Shown here in pieces: positions 60,817-64,000 of a stretch of DNA of 64,000 bases. Where the stretch lies: positions 496,001 to 560,000 of the forward strand of contig NZ_CAJHCP010000003.1 of assembly GCF_904848625.1 (NCBI RefSeq), written 5' to 3'. The position numbers and the translations under genes are program-made. The notes under the pieces are model-generated. The model made no database searches. It saw nothing but the letters and a program-made list of their open reading frames with translations, and was not told the DNA's origin. The DNA is from Paraburkholderia metrosideri. Lineage in GTDB: Bacteria > Pseudomonadota > Gammaproteobacteria > Burkholderiales > Burkholderiaceae. Position 1 is the first letter of the stretch. Each line of letters starts with the position of its first letter.

Positions 60817-62469
60817 CTAGGCCCGCGTCTTCATCCCATCGATAAATGTCAGGCGTCCGCGCCGATTGAAAGTATGCACGCGCTCGATGGAGTCGTCCCA
60901 GTCCGCATCGATCCGACTCACCGCAGTTTCCTTGTACGACGTCTCGTCGATTACGTCGATTCGCTGGAACGACAATGCACGTCCGTAGTTGCCTGTACAG
61001 TCTTGCGCTGGTCGGTACCAGTGCCCGTCATGGTAAAAAATCGCTCCTGCCGGACGCGCGCATCTGGCATCGGAAACGATCGGATTGCTCGGATGTGGAT
61101 GCCATTCATCCGTCACCAGCGTGTCGGCCCAGAAAAGAAATAACTCCTCCGAAGAAGATGCATGCTCATTCTGATGCATTCCGGCGAACAGCCAGTACTT
61201 GCCAGCGTGATGCCAGATCGTTGTGTCCACCGCCATGACATCATTCATCAGATTCATCACATGCTCCCATTGATCCGGAAAATTGACGCATCGATAAAGT
61301 TCGATCGTGCGATTCTCGTGCGTCTCCGGAATCATGTACAACTCGCCGTTATCCTCAAGCATGAATGGATAGGACAGGTGATAGGGACGCTCGAGCACTT
61401 TCGTTGGAGGTAGCACCGGCTGTTCATTCAAGTCGAAGTAAATGACAGATATGTGTCCTTTTTTCCTCGCGTATTCGAGTTCTTCGATGAACGCTACGTA
61501 CTGACCGCCTCGTTCGACTACGAAAGGGTCAGCCCAGAATCGATCCTTTGGGGGCACCAGATACTGGAACGTGTGGATCTGCCGCGGCAGGTCCTTTTCG
61601 TCGTTGATCTGATAGAGCAGCATCCATTGCTCGATAGCGCGCAGGTCGCGAAGCTTCTTTGCAATAGATCGCAGCAGCAAACAATGGATTAGCCACAAAC
61701 ACGTTACATTCGTCGCTCTATGGATCTTCTTCCCGTGGTGCGACGCAGAAGAGGCGCTCGAGCCTGCGTACTTCTCGTTGAAGTGTTTCTCTCCGATCCG
61801 CTGGAGCTCACGCAATCTTAGCGAGGCGAACGACACTGTCTTCCAGTAACACAGGCTGCGGTTCCGATGAATGGAGAACGGATAGGTCCTTGACCATGAG
61901 CGTTGCAGCAAATGGCTACACTGGTCTCCTCGCAATTGAAACTGCAAGGCAGTCGAGGTCGCGGCACGATTCAGCAAGATATCCCAGGCGCCGACTGGAC
62001 CCGTGCGCTCGGATGAGTCTTCACCGTGCACGTGGGACCAGATTCCACAAGCGGACGCTTCGAATATGTCGCCATAGGGGCGCAATGGACCGAAACTCAG
62101 CAATACAGTGACTCCATAGTCCGCGATGCGCGCGACATCACCGGGTCCGAACACATCGCCATGCTGCTTGCGCTCAACGTCGACGTTCAACATGGGTACT
62201 TTTGATAGCGTCGGCGAAAGGTCAACCATTCTGAAAGCATCATGGCGGACTTTCATCAGTCGTTTGTCGAGCGCCATCCATATTGACAGGCTCCAAGGCA
62301 CGTGTGCAGCTTTGATCGACTGAGGGGACGGTGATCGAAGACTGTACTTGACGGTCAGAACGACCTCGATCCCTTGCTGTGCAGCGATCAACTTGATCAT
62401 TTCCTCGATCCAGACGGGCACCGTTGTGTCGTCCAAGAGAAGTCCCACTCTTATGTTGCGCTCGTTCAT
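60817..62469 (-). CDS. Putative sugar transferase with formyl-transferase-like N terminus and beta-propeller-like C terminus
   Basis: 550 residues from the ATG at 62469. The frame is open to a GTG at 62598, and no Shine-Dalgarno decides between them. The N-terminal part (RVGLLLDDTTVPVWIEEMIK, then GDVARIADYGVTVLLSFGPL and GIWSHVHGE) resembles a formyltransferase-like fold. The C-terminal half has blade-like repeats with FWADPFVVERGGQYVAFIEE, SYPFMLEDNGELYMIPET and WHPHPSNPIV. This resembles the domain in plant glucosamine inositolphosphorylceramide transferases and bacterial homologues. The reaction is unknown. The position suggests a glycan transferase for this locus. Confidence 0.65.
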   Translation of the reverse strand: MNERNIRVGLLLDDTTVPVWIEEMIKLIAAQQGIEVVLTVKYSLRSPSPQSIKAAHVPWSLSIWMALDKRLMKVRHDAFRMVDLSPTLSKVPMLNVDVERKQHGDVFGPGDVARIADYGVTVLLSFGPLRPYGDIFEASACGIWSHVHGEDSSERTGPVGAWDILLNRAATSTALQFQLRGDQCSHLLQRSWSRTYPFSIHRNRSLCYWKTVSFASLRLRELQRIGEKHFNEKYAGSSASSASHHGKKIHRATNVTCLWLIHCLLLRSIAKKLRDLRAIEQWMLLYQINDEKDLPRQIHTFQYLVPPKDRFWADPFVVERGGQYVAFIEELEYARKKGHISVIYFDLNEQPVLPPTKVLERPYHLSYPFMLEDNGELYMIPETHENRTIELYRCVNFPDQWEHVMNLMNDVMAVDTTIWHHAGKYWLFAGMHQNEHASSSEELFLFWADTLVTDEWHPHPSNPIVSDARCARPAGAIFYHDGHWYRPAQDCTGNYGRALSFQRIDVIDETSYKETAVSRIDADWDDSIERVHTFNRRGRLTFIDGMKTRA

Positions 62470-62685
62470 CGTTGAGGTCAGACGTTGCATGTGCGGTTCA
62501 AAGCTCGAGACGACCGTACCTCTGCCGCCAGAGCCGAGGGTCTGGCGGTGATCGACACCGAGCATGCCTGTGCGAGCATTTGAATCAGGTCGTAGCACCG
62601 CACAGATTCAAATACTCATGGAGTAGGCGGGAGCGGCTGGCTCTAAGCCAGTGCCGTCACGCAACACACCTGCGGCTTCGGACGC

Positions 62686-63372
62686 TCAAGGCGGAACGGT
62701 CGTCGCATTCGTAAGCAGCTGAGTCATTGCGACCTTCGCGCCGTTTGCGTCGTGATTTTCGATCGCACCGATAATCTTCCCGTAATGCGCAGACAGCGAC
62801 TCGGCAACGAAGATAGGTTCGCGTACATCCGGCTTCATCGATCTCAAGCCAATCTGGACAGCCCTGCCCATCTGCTTCAGCAGTGCGTCGCAACTCGCTT
62901 CGACGATCGCGTTACGCAGTTCGTCCTCTGCCAACGCCTGAAGGCTAGCACTTGAGCCTGCATGAACGAGATTTTGATAGCACGCTGCAATTGCGAGACG
63001 GTGCTGCCGATTTGCGCGAGTTGCCGCTAGAAACGCGGACCGCGGATCCACAAACGTGCGGAGTTCGATCAGGTTCCGCAGAAATTCAGGATCATAATTA
63101 GCATTTGCACGCCATTCTGCCACCACATCGTCGAAAATAACCCAGTCGTGAACCGGCTTGACGCGGGTTCCCGTCTTCTGTTTGACGTCAAGTATTCGCC
63201 TGGAAGTTAAAATACTTAACGCTTCGCGCATTATCGTCAAGCTCACGCCATATTTTTTTGATAGGACGATTTGAGGCGGAAGCAGATTATCTTCGTAATC
63301 GCCGACAACAATTCCTTTGCCCAGGCGGTCGACCACCCGTTTTACCAGCGACCTTTCATATCCGTTCTCCAT
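62686..63372 (-). CDS. FadR/GntR-family transcriptional regulator
   Basis: 228 residues from the ATG at 63372 with AAGGGAAC upstream. The winged HTH spans residues about 10-75 (PPQIVLSKKYGVSLTIMREA, the recognition helix region). The FCD ligand-binding domain has LIELRTFVDPRSAFLAATRA, EDELRNAIVEASCD and SAHYGKIIGAIENHD, with Asp/His residues that usually bind a metal. FCD regulators respond to organic or sugar acids. Its target may be its own promoter or the neighbouring locus; neither is shown. Confidence 0.88.
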   Translation of the reverse strand: MENGYERSLVKRVVDRLGKGIVVGDYEDNLLPPQIVLSKKYGVSLTIMREALSILTSRRILDVKQKTGTRVKPVHDWVIFDDVVAEWRANANYDPEFLRNLIELRTFVDPRSAFLAATRANRQHRLAIAACYQNLVHAGSSASLQALAEDELRNAIVEASCDALLKQMGRAVQIGLRSMKPDVREPIFVAESLSAHYGKIIGAIENHDANGAKVAMTQLLTNATTVPP

Positions 63373-63698
63373 GTTCCCTTCTTTCAGTATGAACTTATCA
63401 ATGCATTTGAACTGATGCGCTTGCGGAGGCGCGGCAGATCCGCCGCGCGTCACCCGCGGCAGGGCGCCGAATAGGTTACCAACCGTGGTTTTAGTAATTC
63501 GCACTCCGATTTATAATTTAAATTATGAAACGGAGACGAATAATTCAATGTGGCTACAAGGGTAGCCCGTGCCCCCTTTTTCAACAACGAACGCGTAGCG
63601 AACAATCTCTTCCAATGTGCGGTCGCGCACGTATGGTCCGCAACTTTTACCGGGCAAACGTTTTACTTCGAATAACCGAAAGTGTTTGAGGTACTGTC
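63373..63698. other. Promoter region of the GntR gene
   Basis: About 325 bases with no gene. It contains the 14-bp palindrome ATAATTTAAATTAT at 63513-63526, which may be an operator or promoter element of the regulator about 140 bases away. Confidence 0.5.
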
Positions 63699-63724
63699 TG
63701 TCCGCGCCGATTGAATTTTGAGCC
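63699..63724 (+). repeat. Solo IS21-type terminus
   Basis: TGTCCGCGCCGATTGAATTT and the next six bases match the outer terminal repeat at 33347-33322 (minus strand) in 25 of 26 positions. The element body would lie to the right, but phosphatase sequence begins within about 10 bases. This is therefore a truncated end. Confidence 0.7.
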
Positions 63725-63728
63725 GGGG

Positions 63729-63890
63729 GTACTGTACGCAGGATGCGGAGTCGCGATCCCCTCCATCGGATTTCGTGTAATCAGCGGCCACACGACCCTT
63801 TCGACAGCTGTCTGGGCGGTCACTATCGCGTTACTGTTCCGGAGCGCAGGGGGGATGCTCGGGTCGGCGCTGTTGCCGGGCCTCGCCGTC
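63729..63890 (+). pseudogene. PAP2-family phosphatase fragment
   Basis: Reads LYAGCGVAIPSIGFRVISGH, then TTLSTAVWAVTIALLFRSAG, with the SGHT motif of PAP2 lipid/undecaprenyl-pyrophosphate phosphatases. The N-terminal RP motif and the final HxxxD motif are missing. Both sides are insertion-sequence ends. Confidence 0.7.
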
Positions 63891-64000
63891 TGTCACCTTT
63901 CGGCGTAATGGAGCCGGGCATTTTCGCCGTAATGACGCCACTGGAAACGAGCAATTCGATGGCTCGAACGGGGATCAAGGTTGCTTGATTTTGCCTCCTT
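63891..64000 (+). mobile_element. Left end of an insertion sequence running out of the window
   Basis: TGTCACCTTTCGGCGTAATG at 63891-63910 followed by a second related repeat TTTTCGCCGTAATG (63921-63934). A TGT start with repeated inner motifs is IS21-like. It cuts the PAP2 fragment at 63890. No coding part is within the window. Confidence 0.5.

Overview
The window looks like a chromosomal segment of a Burkholderia-sensu-lato bacterium, probably Paraburkholderia or a close relative. The signs are high GC, a rmlBADC rhamnose operon, the yqgE-ruvX-pyrR-pyrB-pyrC' block, groES-groEL under a CIRCE operator, an acetoacetyl-CoA reductase remnant, and insertion sequences of types common in Burkholderiales. 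Genus is inferred from gene order and protein style only.

Positions 1-23000 are mostly stable core. A leftward envelope-sugar operon runs rmlB-rmlA-rmlC-rmlD-hldA-hldD-glycosyltransferase (5781 to 1), beside a GDP-sugar reductase/dehydratase gene. apaH faces a leftward block: yqgE, ruvX, pyrR, pyrB, a non-catalytic pyrC', plsC and a 2-oxoglutarate oxygenase. Next come a large unknown gene, rubredoxin, a decayed IS605-type element that keeps an intact tnpB, thiD, a 5'-truncated sulfotransferase with an intact APS kinase, and groES-groEL.

Positions 23800-39750 are a graveyard of mobile DNA. It starts at an SOS promoter (LexA box, -10, Shine-Dalgarno, ATG) whose gene is gone. Remnants of IS21, IS91 (with its own integrase), a tyrosine-recombinase element, IS3, a second IS21, an unclassified DDE element, IS110, a third IS21 with intact istB, a group II intron reverse transcriptase, and IS5- and ISL3-like elements follow. 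A 2.7 kb element with a large serine recombinase sits inside the intron reverse transcriptase; removing it at a 2-bp AA core restores the reading frame. A phaB fragment is a relic of lost metabolic DNA.

Positions 39788-62600 are a surface-polysaccharide locus that fits a Wzx/Wzy-type route. It has a WecA/MraY-like initiating transferase, a Wzy-like polymerase, a MurJ-like flippase, a Wzc-type tyrosine autokinase, three GT4 glycosyltransferases, a WbpP/TviC-like epimerase and WbpO/TviB-like dehydrogenase (UDP-GalNAc uronic acid), an AsnB-like amidotransferase, a NodB-type deacetylase, a methyltransferase, a large putative sugar transferase, and two paralogous Tat-type exported beta-helix proteins. 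No wza or wzb is visible. Two leaders within the locus, 16.5 kb apart, share conserved blocks around a CRP/FNR-like palindrome. A GntR-family regulator closes the locus, and the window ends with a phosphatase fragment between two insertion-sequence termini.

The most interesting signals are the paired palindromic leaders, the Tat beta-helix pair in a probable GalNAc-uronate locus, the precisely excisable serine-recombinase element, and the orphaned SOS promoter.
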